Shown here: in pieces, positions 11,334-25,000 of the stretch
How positions within the stretch are numbered: the first letter of the stretch is position 1
Layout of the letters: each line of letters begins with the position of its first letter
DNA from: Pratylenchus scribneri
Taxonomy: Eukaryota; Nematoda; Chromadorea; Rhabditida; Pratylenchidae
Assembly: GCA_030063045.1 (NCBI GenBank)
Contig: JAQSEB010000041.1
Location: forward strand, 682,001 to 746,000
Direction of reading: 5' to 3'
Length of the DNA: 64,000 bases
The notes under the pieces: generated by a model
Databases searched by the model: none
What the model was told of the DNA's origin: nothing
What the model saw: the letters and a program-made list of their open reading frames with translations, nothing else
Program-made: the position numbers and the translations under genes

Positions 11334-11404
11334 ATTTTTATGGATTAATCTGTCGATAATAAAAATAAATCGAGTGGTTGTCGAAAAATATGCCAAAAAT
11401 AAGT

Positions 11405-11995
11405 ATAATTGTTTAATGGTTTAAGGGTTTGTCCCACTCATACACAAATTATATATCCAAAATTGGATAGAACTGGTGAAGACGCATTGAATGGTATATA
11501 ATTTGGTTATGGTTTGGTCAACAATTAATGGGTTTTAAACCGTTTAAACCACATTTTTTGTTTTTAAACTCTTTGGAGGTTTTGGTTTTAAACAGTTTAA
11601 ACCGATTTTATTCTCAAATGATTAAAACCGATTTTAGTTTTAAACCATTTAAACCCATTTTGGTTTTAAACCGTTAAACCAATTTCGGTTTTAAACGGTT
11701 TAAACCGAAATTGGTTCAAACCTATGTTTCAAATTGGTTTAACATACGCCAAAACATAAGCAAATGACGCGCTATGACGAAATCTATCGAGTGGATGTAT
11801 GGTTTATGGGTAGTTTTAAACCATTTAAACCCATTTTGCTTTTTAACGATTTAAACCAATTTTGGTTGAAAACTATGTTTCAAATTGGTCAAACTAAAGC
11901 AAAAGATAAGCAAATGATGCCAAGATCTATCGATTGAATATAAGTTTTATGGTAATGGGTTTTAAACCATTAAACCGCTAAAATCTTTTCGGCAA
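11405..11995. repeat. GGTTTAAACC palindrome-array element, intergenic
   Basis: Many AAACGGTTTAAACC-like palindromes are flanked by arms. The left arm has GGTTTAAGGGTTTGTCCCAC and ATTGAATGGTATATAATTTG. The right arm has ATCTATCGA and GTTTTATGGTAATGGG. It fills most of the gap between INPP4 (5' end at 11333 or 11396) and the RPA32 stop at 12281. From 11996 to 12280 I see only AT-rich DNA. Confidence 0.75.
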
Positions 11996-12280
11996 TTCAA
12001 GTGTCTATCCAGCAAATAAAAATATTGGCAAAATATCAAGTCCATTATAAACTTTTTACGAAATTAAAAAATGAATTCAATTCAATTTTTATCAATGGAT
12101 GAAAATAACTTAAATAAGTGAAATCATCATTCAAGTGAAATTAATTTCCAAAAATGAGAATATTGTGGTCAAGGCTTCGTCGTTGTTGGAGATCTCCAAA
12201 AAAAATAAAAATAATTAAATAAGCTCCCAAATTCCTCATTGTGTTCACTTTTCCTCTTCTTTCTCCATTCATTCATTCAT

Positions 12281-15157
12281 TCATTCAACAATTGCATAGT
12301 GGTCATCGTCGACGGTTGTGTAAATTTTGCCATCATTTTGAAGGAATTGCAGGTCATCGTTGAACTCATTATTCGGTCGAACATGTGCCCGGATTTGTTC
12401 AACGTGGACACCGGAACCGCCGCTGTTGGATTCGGCAAAGCGGAGGATGAAGTCATAAATCTATGGAAAAATGCAAAATTTATGCTATGGAAAATATTCG
12501 AAATTAATAAATTCCGGTTTTACTAAAAGTGCTGGTGTTGGGCTAGAAAATTGTGGAAATCTCAGATTCTCAGTTTCTAGGCAACCCAGAGACTCGAAAA
12601 TAGACTCATTCGACTCCGGATGGTCGAATTAGTTTATGATATTAGATATTTCAAATTCAAATTGGTATTAAGGCTTAGACAAAATAAATCGAAACCGGTT
12701 TGGGTTTAAAAACTTCTAAAATCTCAGCTTCTAGACATCGTATTAACTTGAGAATAGGCTCTTTCAACTCAGCTGGGTCTAGCCTATGAAATTTCAATTT
12801 CAAACCGATACGAGCTTTTTTCGAAAAGCTGAACTGTTGTTTAAACCAAAACCGGTTTCGGTTTACTAACTTTTATCTAAGTATTAATATCGGTGTGAAA
12901 TTGAAATTTCATAGATTAAATCGACCATACTGAGTCGAATGAATAAGTCTCTGGTTTGTCTAGAAGTCGAGATTTCTAAAGAATCTAAAGCTTAAACTTA
13001 AACCAAAACCGGTTTGGGTTTAAACAACGGTTCAGCTTTTCAATACAAGTCATACCGGTTTGAAATTGAAATTTCATAGACTAAATCGACCCAGCCGAAT
13101 CGAATGAGCCTATTCTCAAGTCTCTGGGTTGTCTAGAAACCGAGATTTCCAAAAATTTACTAGGCCAGCATCTAGTAAATTCCTGGAAGGAATTTACCCA
13201 TTTCCAATATTACTGCAAAATTTTTTCATTTAAATTATAAAATATAAACTCGTTTTTGCTGCAAGGTCAGCCCATAACTGTTGCTGCTTTGTGCCTGATG
13301 ATGTAGCATTTGCATTGCATTGCTATTCGAACGAACCGGCGTTGTGGGTGGAGCATTGGAATATCCACCGCCACCGCCGCCGCCATAGCCGCTTCGAGTC
13401 GACGGTGTCATTGATGCTGGTCGATTTGCGCTCATCCCGGTGCCCGGACGCGTTTGTTGTTGTTCTTTAGGGGTTGGCAATATTTTGAAGATGGTATTCT
13501 CCAATGCTTGCGCAGGGAGATCGGGAAAATTCTTTAATTTAGCATTTTAATTAATTTAAATTATTAATTTTGGTAATTTTATTTGCTTTAAAATTACAAT
13601 ATTTCGCCTAGAAATTGTACAATAGAATGTAAAAAATATATAAAGGTGAATATAAAGTTCGAAAAAATATCTTCCTCGGAACGGGTTCGAACCCGAGATC
13701 TCGATTTTCCAAAAGTAAAGGTCATAGGTCACCCACCTCTTTGGGTCGGAAATTTTCAAAAACAAATTCATTTATAAACCCTAATTCTTTATTAATCCTA
13801 CCCAGTCTTAAACCTAGAACTAATTTAAGCCTTGTTAGCCTTAAAACTAATGCTAAAAATCCACTAATTTGATCATTAACCTAGGCTTACTTAGATCAAA
13901 AATAAAGGTTTCCTTTTCGGGTTAAAAATTTTTCCAAGCCCTAATTTAAGCCCTAATATTAAGACCAAGCTGCAAAACCTTAAACTAATAAAATCCTATA
14001 GTAATTAAAAACCTTTTGGTAATAATGTTTCGCCAGTTTGCACTCCATTTTGAACAGTTCAATTTCGTCCATGTCAATGTCACGAATGTGGATGCTCAGC
14101 AGACTCATGCGATTGTTGTACTTTAATCACAAGAAAATTATTACTAAATTTTCTCAAACTTACTGGTCGAGTTTTGCCCATAATATGGATGATTTGTCCT
14201 TCGTTAAGATAAGCCTTATTGGAAACGACGCGCTAAAATGTTGAAAATATGTGGCAGACAATTTTTGAATTCTCTACTTTTGGACATCCTACAGACTCAA
14301 AAATATGCTCATTCGATTCGGCTGGGTCGATTTACTATATGAAATTTCAATTACAGACCGATATTAAGGCTTTGGCAAAAGTTAAAACCGGTTTGGGTTT
14401 AAACAACCGGTTCAACTTTTCAAAATAAGCTCAAATCGGTTTGAAATTAAAATTTCATATACTAAATCGACCATTCCGAGTAGAATGAGCCTATTTTCGA
14501 GTCTGTAGGTTGCTTAAAGCTAATATTTTTATAGGTTCCTAACCGGTTTTGGTTTATTAACTTTTGCCTAAGCCTTAATGCTGTTTCTGAAATTGAAATT
14601 TCATAGACTAAATCGGCCATGCTGAATCGAATGAGCCTATTTTCGAAATTTTACGGCATCTACTAAAGCAGAGATTTCCAAAATTTCCCAGTTAAAAGAA
14701 TGGGCTATTCTGCGGAATGCCCAATTCCCAAGATGGTCGGTAGTTTTGTTAATTTTTAAATACCGAATTATCCTCTTGATTAATAACAATGACAGTCAGT
14801 CGGCGGGCTGTTCGTGGATCCGGGGCCAGCGGATCGCAAACTTCATAGGTTGAAGTTGATTGATTCGGATCGGTGTGAATGTTCACAATTTTTCCAATAA
14901 CACGGATCTTTGTTTAATTCATATAATTTTAAAATTAAAATGTTTAAAACCGTATTGAATTTGTATTTGCCAATCATGAAATGTTCCTCATCCGGTGACA
15001 TTTTGAGCAGATCGTCGATTTCAACTTGCACTGGAACTTTGTCATAAACACTTTTTTGATGAAGAGGTTGAAGAATTGATGAATTTTCATATTGCTGATC
15101 GCCATCGCCATGTTCACCCCATCCGCCTCCTCCGAATTGATCAAAAGATGAGTCCAT
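12281..15157 (-). CDS. rpa-2: Replication protein A 32 kDa subunit (RPA2)
   Basis: Six exons: 15157-14951, 14907-14764, 14232-14164, 14120-14013, 13531-13250 and 12460-12281. All joins are in phase 0, giving 329 residues. RPA32 is the middle subunit of the heterotrimer that coats single-stranded DNA in replication and repair. The N-terminus is Gly/Asp-rich with few Ser (MDSSFDQFGGGGWGEHG), where the family has its phosphorylated tail. Residues about 45-175 form the OB fold: IDDLLKMSPDEEHFMIGKYK, then IRVIGKIVNIHTD, then RRLTVIVI, then EGQIIHIMGKTRP, and the last strand with SLLSIHIRDIDMDE. A Gln/Gly/Ser linker of about 90 residues follows, with seven Gly in a row. The last 59 residues are the winged helix that binds repair partners (IYDFILRFAES to YTTVDDDHYAIVE). 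It is longer than the usual 270 residues because of the linker. Two introns hold related foldback elements and one holds a tRNA-like element. Confidence 0.93.
12540..13175. repeat. Foldback element with ACCGGTTT core, RPA32 intron 5
   Basis: The outer arms are inverted: CTAGAAAATTGTGGAAATCTC near 12541 and GAGATTTCCAAAAATTTACT near 13141. Inside are GACTCGAAAATAGACTCATT and the inverse AATGAGCCTATTCTCAAGTC. The centre carries AAACCGGTTT palindromes. A second copy lies at 14255-14690. Confidence 0.75.
13668..13745 (-). tRNA. tRNA-like Pol III module in RPA32 intron
   Basis: On the minus strand there is a B-box GGGTTCGAACCCG about 55 nt after an A-box-like GGTGGGTGACC. The start CTTCCTCGGAACGGGTTCG is nearly shared with the copy at 63045-63125, so these are two members of one tRNA-derived family. 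It has the same sense as RPA32. Confidence 0.45.
14255..14690. repeat. Foldback element with ACCGGTTT core, RPA32 intron 2
   Basis: This is a second copy of the element at 12540-13175. It shows CAGACTCAAAAATATGCTCA at one end, the inverse AATGAGCCTATTTTCGA at the other, and GAAATTTCATAGACTAAATC internally. Copies in two introns of one gene suggest local duplication or repeated insertion. Confidence 0.7.
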
Positions 15158-15385
15158 TTTTAGGCAATTATTTTAAGTTTTATTGTTTTTTCACTTAATA
15201 ATCTGTAGGTTTTTATTAAAAGCCACTAGTATTTTTCGCTGAAAAATGTATAAATTTTGGTTTAATATGAAGTATGAACGCGGTTGTGGCGCCAAAACTG
15301 CGCATCATAAACATAAAATCGTGGAAAAATCGCTAATATAGGTTAGTTTTTCAACATCTATTTTGTTAATCCCTTTTCGGTTGGC

Positions 15386-15746
15386 CGACACTTGCGGACC
15401 CGACACTTGCGGACGAAATGGTCTGGTGCCGAAGGTGGTAAAGTTGGAGTGGCATTATTTATGGCATATTATTAGGCATAAAATTAGCTACAAAAAGACA
15501 GCAAAAGCATTGGCCAATGTTGAATATTCACCGAGTTATGGCCAAAAAACCGTTGATTTAATTAAAATTGCGATTTTAATGGTTTTATGGCCATAATTTG
15601 GTGAATATTCAACATTGACCAAAACTTTTGATGTCATTTTGTAGCTAATTTTATGCCTAATAATATGCTATAAACAATGCCACTCCAGCTTTACCACCTT
15701 CGGCTCCAGACCGTTTCGTCCGCAAGTGTCGGGTCCGCAAGTGTCG
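15386..15746. mobile_element. Long hairpin element in RPA32-synaptojanin promoter gap
   Basis: Arms of about 165 bp form an almost perfect inverted repeat. They start CGACACTTGCGGACCCGACA and end with its inverse TGTCGGGTCCGCAAGTGTCG. The arms contain CTTTACCACCTTCGG-type sequence and GGTGAATATTCAACATTG. CCCTTTTC occurs just outside both ends (15371-15378 and 15753-15760) and may be an 8-bp target duplication. It occupies about 40% of the 900-bp gap between two divergent start codons, so it lies within or between their promoters. Confidence 0.85.
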
Positions 15747-16058
15747 CAGTACGCCCTTTTCACCCCAACCTCTCTATTTTATGTACTATTTTTCTTTTTT
15801 TCCACATGTCATGATTTTCAATTTTACCGGAAACCAAACCATAACCAAACCGCAACCGCTAAATTTATTGGGAATTTCCCGCACAATGTTGAATGTTGGC
15901 ATGTGAATTTAGTAGAGTAGTAAGTAGTTGGTTTTGGTTTATTTGGTTTTGATTATTAAACAGAAATTTTCTGATTGATAATAAGATAACGATTGCGAGT
16001 GTCAATTGAAATTTGTTATTAGTAAAATTTCTATTTTTTAGCCAGAAAGAAAATACAC

Positions 16059-19000
16059 ATGTCGTTACGAAGTATTCATCTATATGGAGCCAATAATGGC
16101 AGCAGTGTTTTGATTGAATCCACCAATAATGAGAAATGCCTTTTATTGCAACAAAGTGGAATAATTGAATGCGACAAAACTTTGGGCAGTACACTCAAAT
16201 CAAACTACCACAAAATTTTGGACGGATTTGCGCTTTTGGGCATTCTTAAATTGACTGAAGGTTAATTTCAAGAACATTTTTGGTAATTAAATATTTAATT
16301 AGACTTGGAGTATTTGGCTTTGGTCACCGGCGTTTTATCCGTTGGCCAACTTTATAATTCCGACATTGTTTGTGTTAATTTTTGCTATTTTATTAAAATT
16401 GTTTTAGTACAAAATAAGCAATGTTCAATTTGTGCCACTTAATGCCAAAATTGAAGAACCGGTTGACCAGCGAATTATTGAGGTATTCTCATTTTACTCT
16501 TTTCCTAGATATACCGGTAAAACAGTTTTTGACTTCTAATAAATCAGAAACCGGTTCAGAAACCGGTTTTTGACCCTACAAACTTATACCATTTTGTAGA
16601 TTTCATCGAGACGCATCGATTGGTATATTTAAATGTCAAATTTTGACCGAAAATTAAACGCTTTAAACCGTTTAAACCATTTTTCGGTTTTTGGTTTTAA
16701 ACTCTTTAATTTTAGCCCAAACCATGACAAATTATATACCATTCGATGTGTCTCGATGAGATCTACAAACTGATATAAGGTTTGTAGGGTCTAAAACCTG
16801 TTTCTGATTTATTAGAAGTCAAAAACTGTTTTTGTCGGTAAAAAAAAAGCATTTTTATCGGTAAAAAAAGCATTTTTATCGGTAAAAAAAGCATTTTTGT
16901 CAGTAAATAAATTATTTATTTTATTTTAGTTACAAAAACTCCTTTCCTCCGGTATTTTTTATTTTTCCAATTCCGCTGATCGTCAAAACTGTTTCAATTT
17001 GTCCGTTTCATTGCAACAAAAGAGGAATAATCAAAATTCGACTCCGGCTGCTGATTTTCGTTTCTATTGGTTTATTTTTAAAATTAATTTAATTATTAAA
17101 AAATTTAGGAACCGAAATTTGACTTTTCCATTTGACCGATACAATATTGAACCGAACGATTGGTGCGTCAAATGCATTTGTGGTTCCGTTTTGATTAGGA
17201 CAATTTATTTGGGACATCGAACGGCAAAGGTTTGTTTTTATTTTACCGAAAAAATTAAAACAGTTTAATAAAACACCAAATTTCACTTTACCATGATTTT
17301 AAGTTCAAACCAATAATGTTAAACTGGTTTAAAAACCGAAATTTAACTTGGCCATAATTTAGTTAGGTTCAAACAAAAAGTTAAACTGGTTTAAAAACCG
17401 AAATTTCACTTGGCCATAATTTAATTAGGTTCAAACAAAAAATTTTAAACTGGTTTAAAACCCAAAAGACAATTTAAACCTAAAATTTCATTTGCCAAAC
17501 CGGTTTAAAAACCCGAAATATCACTTTGTTATAAATTGGGTTTAAACCGAAGATATTAAGCCGGTTTAAAAACTTTTCCACTTGGCCTTTGGCCATAGGT
17601 TTAAACCACTATAGACCTGAAATTGAAACCTTAAAGCAAAATATTTACCATAACCAAAAATCCACCACATTGCTATTTTAAGGTGGCCATCATTTCACGG
17701 TTAAGCTGCGAGCATGTTGGCACCAGATTCAATGTTCGCGGAATCAATGTTCTTTTCTTTTTGCGAATTTTTAAAATTATTAATTAATTAATTAATTAAT
17801 TAAAGGATGAAGGAAATGTTGCAAATTTTGTGGAAACTGAACAAGTTCCATTCCATTTAAAAATATTTTTTCAATATTTTTATTTTAAGATTGTAATTTT
17901 TGAAGAGCAAGAATGTTCATTTTTGCAAATTCGTGGTTCGGTATGTGTTTAATTATTTTAAGGGAGCGAATTATTAGAATTTTTGACCTAATTTTTGTCA
18001 GTGAGAAAAGCACATAAAATTAGGTTTTTGTGCATTTATTTCATATTTTTGGCTTAATTTTTTATATAATTTATAACCTTTAAGAACCAGCGGGGCAAGC
18101 CCGCTGGTTCTTAAAGGGTGACGGAAGAAATACGTGGGACGGTAGAAAGAAAGCGCTATCGCGCTTTAAAAGATTCCTAGAAGGATTATTTTTCATATTA
18201 GAATTTATTCCCCAATTTTCTGATCAAAATTCAACTCGCGCAGAACCGGTTTAAAAATTTGAACCGGTTAATTTTTCAAAATAAACCTCAAATTCGTAAT
18301 CCCCATCATCCAAAACCTCTAAAAAAATTATTAGACCATGGTGGGATTCGAACCCGCGACCTCCGTCCCCATCCCCCCCATCTTCGCCAATCGGCCATAA
18401 AGGAAAAAGTGCCGAGGTGCCAATTTTTGCGCACCTCCACAGCTCTGGGTTTTGAAGATAGACCCCACAAACCATATATCATTTTGTAGCTAAGACTCCA
18501 ACTTAGGTTCCTAGAATAACAATTGGTATCGAAAAATCAAAAGGAAAAAAGTTTTACCTGGCCAAACCACAAAAGTTCACTTTTTTAAACCGGTTTTTGG
18601 CTAATATCTCGAAACCGGTAGAGTAATTTGAAAAAGTTGAGGTTTTTTGAAATGTGCCATGGAAATACGAAACTTTTAAAAAAAAGATCTCGAAAAACGG
18701 CTGGCTAGAAGTTGAGATGTTTGAAAAAATTAACGAATTTCAAATTTTATATATATATATATATAATAGATGTTCATAGCCTAGTGGTAAGAGGGTCCGC
18801 TTATTAGAGAGTGATAGGCTTACGGGTTCGATCCCGGGTAGTGGAAAATAATTTTTTTAACTTTCTAATTTATTTATTTTTTGTTTTTACGGTTGGAATA
18901 AATGTCCAATTTGACTAACAATTTTTTTGTATCAGATTTGATGTAAAAATAAAAAGCACAAGAATAATGTTTTTGACTTGAGCAATTATTTCATATTTTT

Positions 19001-22000
19001 GTATTTTTTTTTTTACCAATTTTGGCTTTAAGGGAAATTTCGTTAGAAAAATGCAATAAAAAGCTAAAAAATTACCAAATAAATTAATATTTAATTTGGG
19101 TGAAAATGAAAAGTAAATAATTGAGCAATCGACATATACATTTGTGGTGCAATGGTTAACGCGTTAGATTTTAACCCAAAAGGGTCATGGGTTCAAGTCC
19201 AACCAGGGGCCAATGATTTTTCTAATGTTTTTAATCCTAATTTTTTTTATCAATTGACAAAATCCAGTGATTTTTATCTAAAAATATATTAATAAGTAAG
19301 CAGGGAATGAATTTTTAGATTTTGACTATTTTTTATGTCAAATTTGATGAATAAGGCAGATAAAATAATGTCTTTGGACATTTATTTCAAATTTTTGACA
19401 TAATTTTTTGACCTATTTTTACCTATTTTGCAATTTTTAGTGTAAATTTCATTAGAAAAATGCAAAAAAAAAACTAGAAACTGCCTATTTTGGTTCCCTA
19501 AACCTATTTTTGACAAATTTCACAAAATTTATTTATAAATTTTGCATTTTTTTCCGTCCAAAGATCCGCCCTATATTTTAAATAAAATAAAATTTAGAAA
19601 ATATTTTATAGATTCCACTTTTCTGGGAACAACCCGGCATAAATGTTGGCTCCCATGTGGTCAAAATGAAGCCTTTGGAACTTTCATTGGTTGCTTTGGA
19701 AAGGTAAGTAGACCATTTAAAATTCTAGGAAATTATTTTGCCAAATTTTTAGGCATTTTACTCGGCTGAAAAGATTTTATGGCAAAATTTTGAGTGTCAA
19801 TCTGCTCAGCTCAAAGAAGGGTGAATTTGTGCTTTCGAATGCATTTAAAGTAAATAAAAAATTTTTTTAATTTAAAAAATGAAAAAATTTATTTTAAAAA
19901 ATTTCAAAAAATTTTAAAAATTTCCAAAAATTTATATTTTAAAATATTTCACAAAATTTATTTTTTAAAAAATTTCAAAAAAATTTATATTTTTAAAAAT
20001 TTCACAAAATTTATTTTTTAAAAACTTTCCAAAAATTTATATTTTAAAATATTTCACAAAATTTTATATTTTAAAAAATTTCCAAAAATTTATATTTTAA
20101 AATATTTCACAAAATTTTATATTTTAAAAAATTTCCAAAAATTTATATTTTAAAAAATTTCACAAAATTTTATATTTTAAAAAATTTCCAAAAATTTATA
20201 TTTTAAAAAATTTAAAATTCCAATTTTAAGTCCGCCCTAAAATCCTCCACCCATTGTGTGGATGTTCGCCTTGTTTCCTTCGATTATCATGCGGAAGTGA
20301 AACAATCCAAAGAAAGTGTGAAGCGATTAATCAAGGATATTTCCGCATACATTGATGAATGCAATTTTTTTCATCAAAATGGACAAAACCAAATAAGGTA
20401 GGGAAACATCGGGCAGAATGGGTCATTGCCGTCTCATAGTCAATTTTGATGAGCCAATATTAACCAATTTAAATGATGCCAAAATGTTGACTAATCTATT
20501 GATATATTGATCATTAAAAGTAAATTACTAGCCAATTTATGTCTTTGGAATGCTTTTTTGTATTTTTAAGCATAATTTTTGGTCAAAAACTTTACACCAT
20601 TTTAGACCTTAAAATTCTTTTTATTAAATAAAAAAAAAATAGGTTAATATTATCAAAACGTCAGTGGTGTCATTTTAGTCCAGTGGATGTCCTCCCCATT
20701 TTCTCTGCCATTTACTTTTGGGTTCGAGTCCTCTATCCTCTTGGGTATTTTTTTTTTAAATTATTTATTAGCTAAATTTACAATTTTATCCTTGCCATAT
20801 TTTAACTTATTTATTATTAATTTAATTTTTGTTTTACTATTCCATCCTTTAACTTGGCAAGAAATTCATTCCAATCATTTTTAAATTGCTTAATTCTTAA
20901 TTTACCGAAGAGACGGAAATGACCCCAACTATGAAAAAAAAATAACCATAAATTAAATAAATTTAGCCAACAAATTGGCGTCATCCGGACAAATTGCTTG
21001 GATTGTTTAGACCGGACAAACAGCGTTCAGACGGTCCATTCTTTTAATTAATAATTTAAATTAAATTAATTTTGATTTTTTTAAAATAATTTTGATCAAA
21101 TTTTTATTTTATTTTTATTATTTAGATATTTAATTTTTTAATAAATTTGAATTAAATTAAAATTAAATTATTTAATATTTTTAATAATTTTAATTAATTA
21201 AATTTTATTTTAATATTTATTTAAGTTAATTGGAATGCGTGCCATCGTTGCCCAATTGACCGAATTGGGTGTGGAACAGTACAAAGCGAACATAATCACT
21301 CGGGTTGAGGAAATCATCCGGGAAATGTGGCAACGCAATGGTGACCAATGCAGCGTAATCTATGCGGGCACCGGCGCATTGGAGGGCAAATCAAAGGTGT
21401 GAACATTTTTGGAAATAATTAGTAGAGAGCAAATTTTTTATTATTTTTTTTGTGTATTTTGAAAATTTTTAAAAATTCTAACAAAAAATTAAAAATTTTC
21501 CCCTTTTGAGAAAATATTTTCATTAAAATGTTCCCTTGTGGACAAAAATTTTTTCCAATCCCATCATTTTTCGCCAAAATTATATCCCTTGACCCTTGAG
21601 GCCATTTTTCTTCAAAATTTTTTTATTTTTTGAAAAATTTTTTTTGTCACTTTTTTAAAAAATTTATTTCACTATTTTTGGGAATTTGTCATTATTTATA
21701 TCAATTTTTTTTATTTTATCATTTTAGATCCCAAAAATCGCAATTTAGTTGCCGTTTTTATGTGAAATTTACCAAAAAATTTTAAAATTAACCTAAAATT
21801 AGTTATTTTGGTTTTTTCTGCATTTTTCTAATGAAATTTTCCCTCAAAAAAGTACAAAAATAGGTAAAATAGGTCAAAAAATTACATAAAAAATATGAAA
21901 TAAATTTCAAAAAATATTATTTATATGCTTTTCTCATCAAATTTGATACAAAAAATTGGTCAAAACCTAAAAATTCGGTCGAAATCAAATTTCACAGCTG

Positions 22001-25000
22001 AAAGATGCGAGCCGTTCCATTGTTCGAACAATTCAAAATAATTTGATGGATTCAGCCAAGCAGGAATCATTCGATTTACTCCTCTTCGGACGGCTATTTG
22101 GCCAAAGGCAATTTGACAAACTTTTTAGCCTTCTTCCCACAAATTTGCTTAGAGGTCCAAATTAAATCAAATATTTTTATAAATTTTTATTTTTCAGCAA
22201 ATTCATATTTCTTTGGTTGGTCTTCATTTTCTCATAATAAAATTAAAATTAATTATTTTTATTAATTAAATAAAAAAAAATGTCTAATAAAATTAATATT
22301 TAAATTAATTAATTAGAAAAAATTATATTAATCGTTAAATTAATTAATTAATTAATTAATAATTAATTAGAAAAATTGTATTAATATTTTAATTAATTAG
22401 ATAAATTAAAATAAATAATAAAATTAATATTTAATTAATTAATAGTGGCTAATTTTATTAAAAAATGGATATAATAAAAATAAAATTGTTAATTTTATAA
22501 ATTAAATAAAAATGAGATAAAATTAATATTTAAAATTAATTAATTAATTAGAAAAATTATATTAATATTTAAATAATTAATATTGATTAATTTAAATATA
22601 AAATTACTAATAAATTATTAATTAATTAATTAAAGAATAAAATTTAATAAAAAGAAGTAATATTTAAATTAATTAATAATTAATTAAAATAAAAAAGGTA
22701 ATAAAATTACTAATAAATTATTAATTAATTAGAATTAAATCATAAAAATAAAATTGATAATGAAATTAATATTTAAAATTAATTAAATAATTTATTAATT
22801 TAATTAAAAAATGGAAAATAAAATTATTAATAAATTAATTAATTAATCAGAAAATAATTAAAATAAAAATTAATATTTAAATTAATAATTAATTTTATTT
22901 CTCAAATTTTGTATAGAATGCCCAAATTTGGATGAATTTGTTGAGCGCGAAAAGGAAATGTGCACTCCAATTTCGTTGAAAATTTTTGCCGGCACTTGGA
23001 ATGTGAATGGCGGCAAAAATATTTACAATGTGGCCTATAAGGACAATAATTCACTTGGGCCATGGATTTTTCCAACAAATTTACGTAATATTTAAATATT
23101 AAATTCATCATTCAAATTATTAAAAAATATGAAATAATTTTACATGATTTATTTTTAGGTCATAATAACTAATTGGCTATAAAAAATTGGGACTTAGGTT
23201 TAGATTAGGGAAAAGTCTCAGATTTGGACAATTTTTTGGCACATTTTTATTTAAATTCTTTCATTTTTAACAATTTTTTGAGATAAAATTACCCAATTTT
23301 TTGACACTAAAATTACCAAATTTTTCGACATAAAAATTTATATCATTTGTAGTATTTTTTCCCACTAAAATTACCAATTTTTGACATAAATTTTTTATTT
23401 AAATTCTATTTTTAATATAATTAATGTATTTTTAATGCATTTTAAAAATATTAATTTATACTCATTAAATTGAATTTATTCATAACTTTTTGTTGAAAAA
23501 TTAAAATTTTTGAAGCCATAAAATTTGGCCATAAAGTAAAATATTGGAATCTTACAACTTTTACTAGCTTTTTAAGACCCGGAATTAGGCAGGATATAGT
23601 TTAAAAAGCCAACAAATTAGTGGACAAGTTTTATGACCTCAAAAATACCAAATTTTTCGACAAGAAAATTTTTTGTAAATTCATTATTTAAATTCAATGC
23701 TTATATATAAATAAATTAATTTCCATCCTTTTCATTTATTTTACAGTCGATATTGATTCATTGAACTACGATTTGGTTGGAATTGGCCTGGAGGAAATTG
23801 TGGATTTGAATGCCAGCAATTTGGTCAAAGCCAGCACAACAAATCAACGCATTTGGTGCAGCGGAATTAAACGAATAATTGATGAATTCCAACGGGAACA
23901 TTTTGGCGAGAAAGCAGAGAATTTTGTTGTTCTCTGCTGTGAACAATTGGTAAATTTTATGAGCCATTCTTTTGGCCATATCTGGACTCTGGAGAAGGAA
24001 GCAACCAATTCAGGAAGGCGATATGCCATTTGAAAGCCCTAAATGTCCACTAAAAATGTGGCCAATTCTAATTTGTTTTTGGAATGTTAAAATAATTTGT
24101 AAAATAAGCGGCTTTTCCTTCAAACAAACAAATATTTGGGGTTATTCCACTCAAAAACATGTAACTTTTTTAAAGTCTGAATTTTATAAAATTTAAATAA
24201 GCCACTTTGTAGAGGACACTTTGGGATTTTCAATGGCATATTGCCTTCCAAAATTGGCAAATACCTCGTTGAGATATAGGCCAAAAACCTAGGAAATATT
24301 GAATCATCTAGCCCTCCTCCCCCCGCCCTAATGGAATTACTCAAAAGTTTTCTCCAATAGAAAGAATTTTGGCAAAATTTATATAAGCCATTTTGTAGAG
24401 GACACTTTTGGCTTTCCAATGGTATATCGCCTTTCCGAATTGGCCGATGCCTCAATGAGATGTGGGCCAAAAACTTAGACTAGGTATTAAATCATCTAGC
24501 CCGATGGCATAATTCAAATTTCCAAATAGAAAGAATTATCGGCTGGATTTTAAAAATTTAAAAAGGCCATTTTGTAGAGGACACTTTGGGCTATCCAATG
24601 GTATATCGCTTTCCCAAATTGGCCGATGCCTCGTTGAGATATGGGCCAAAAACTAGCTGAACCCCTATTTAATTTTATATAATTTAAGGTTGGAGTTTGC
24701 CTAATTCTTTTTGTGCGTTCCTCCCTGCTCGCATCCGTAAAGGATGTGGCCATTGGTGAAGTGAAAACTGGAATGGGCGGTGCCACCGGCAACAAAGGCT
24801 CAATTGCCGTCCGAATGACCATAAATTCGACCAGTGTTTGCTTTGTTTGTTCGCATTTTGCCGCTGGGCAAAATGAAATTGCCGCAAGGAATAGTGACTA
24901 TTTGACAGCGCTGAAGCGGATTCGCTTTCCAATGGTACAAAAATTTATTAATTTTTATAATTTTTCAAATAAAAAAATATTAATATTTTTATTCGATAAA

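Noticed and set aside
11333..12281. INPP4 and RPA32 as a trans-spliced operon
   Set aside because: They are on the same strand, but the gap of about 900 bp filled by a palindrome-array element is far longer than the roughly 100-bp spacing typical of nematode operons. It is not excluded, only unsupported.
18724..18770. Alternating AT run as a regulatory element
   Set aside because: A short TATATA microsatellite in an intron. Nothing indicates a function.
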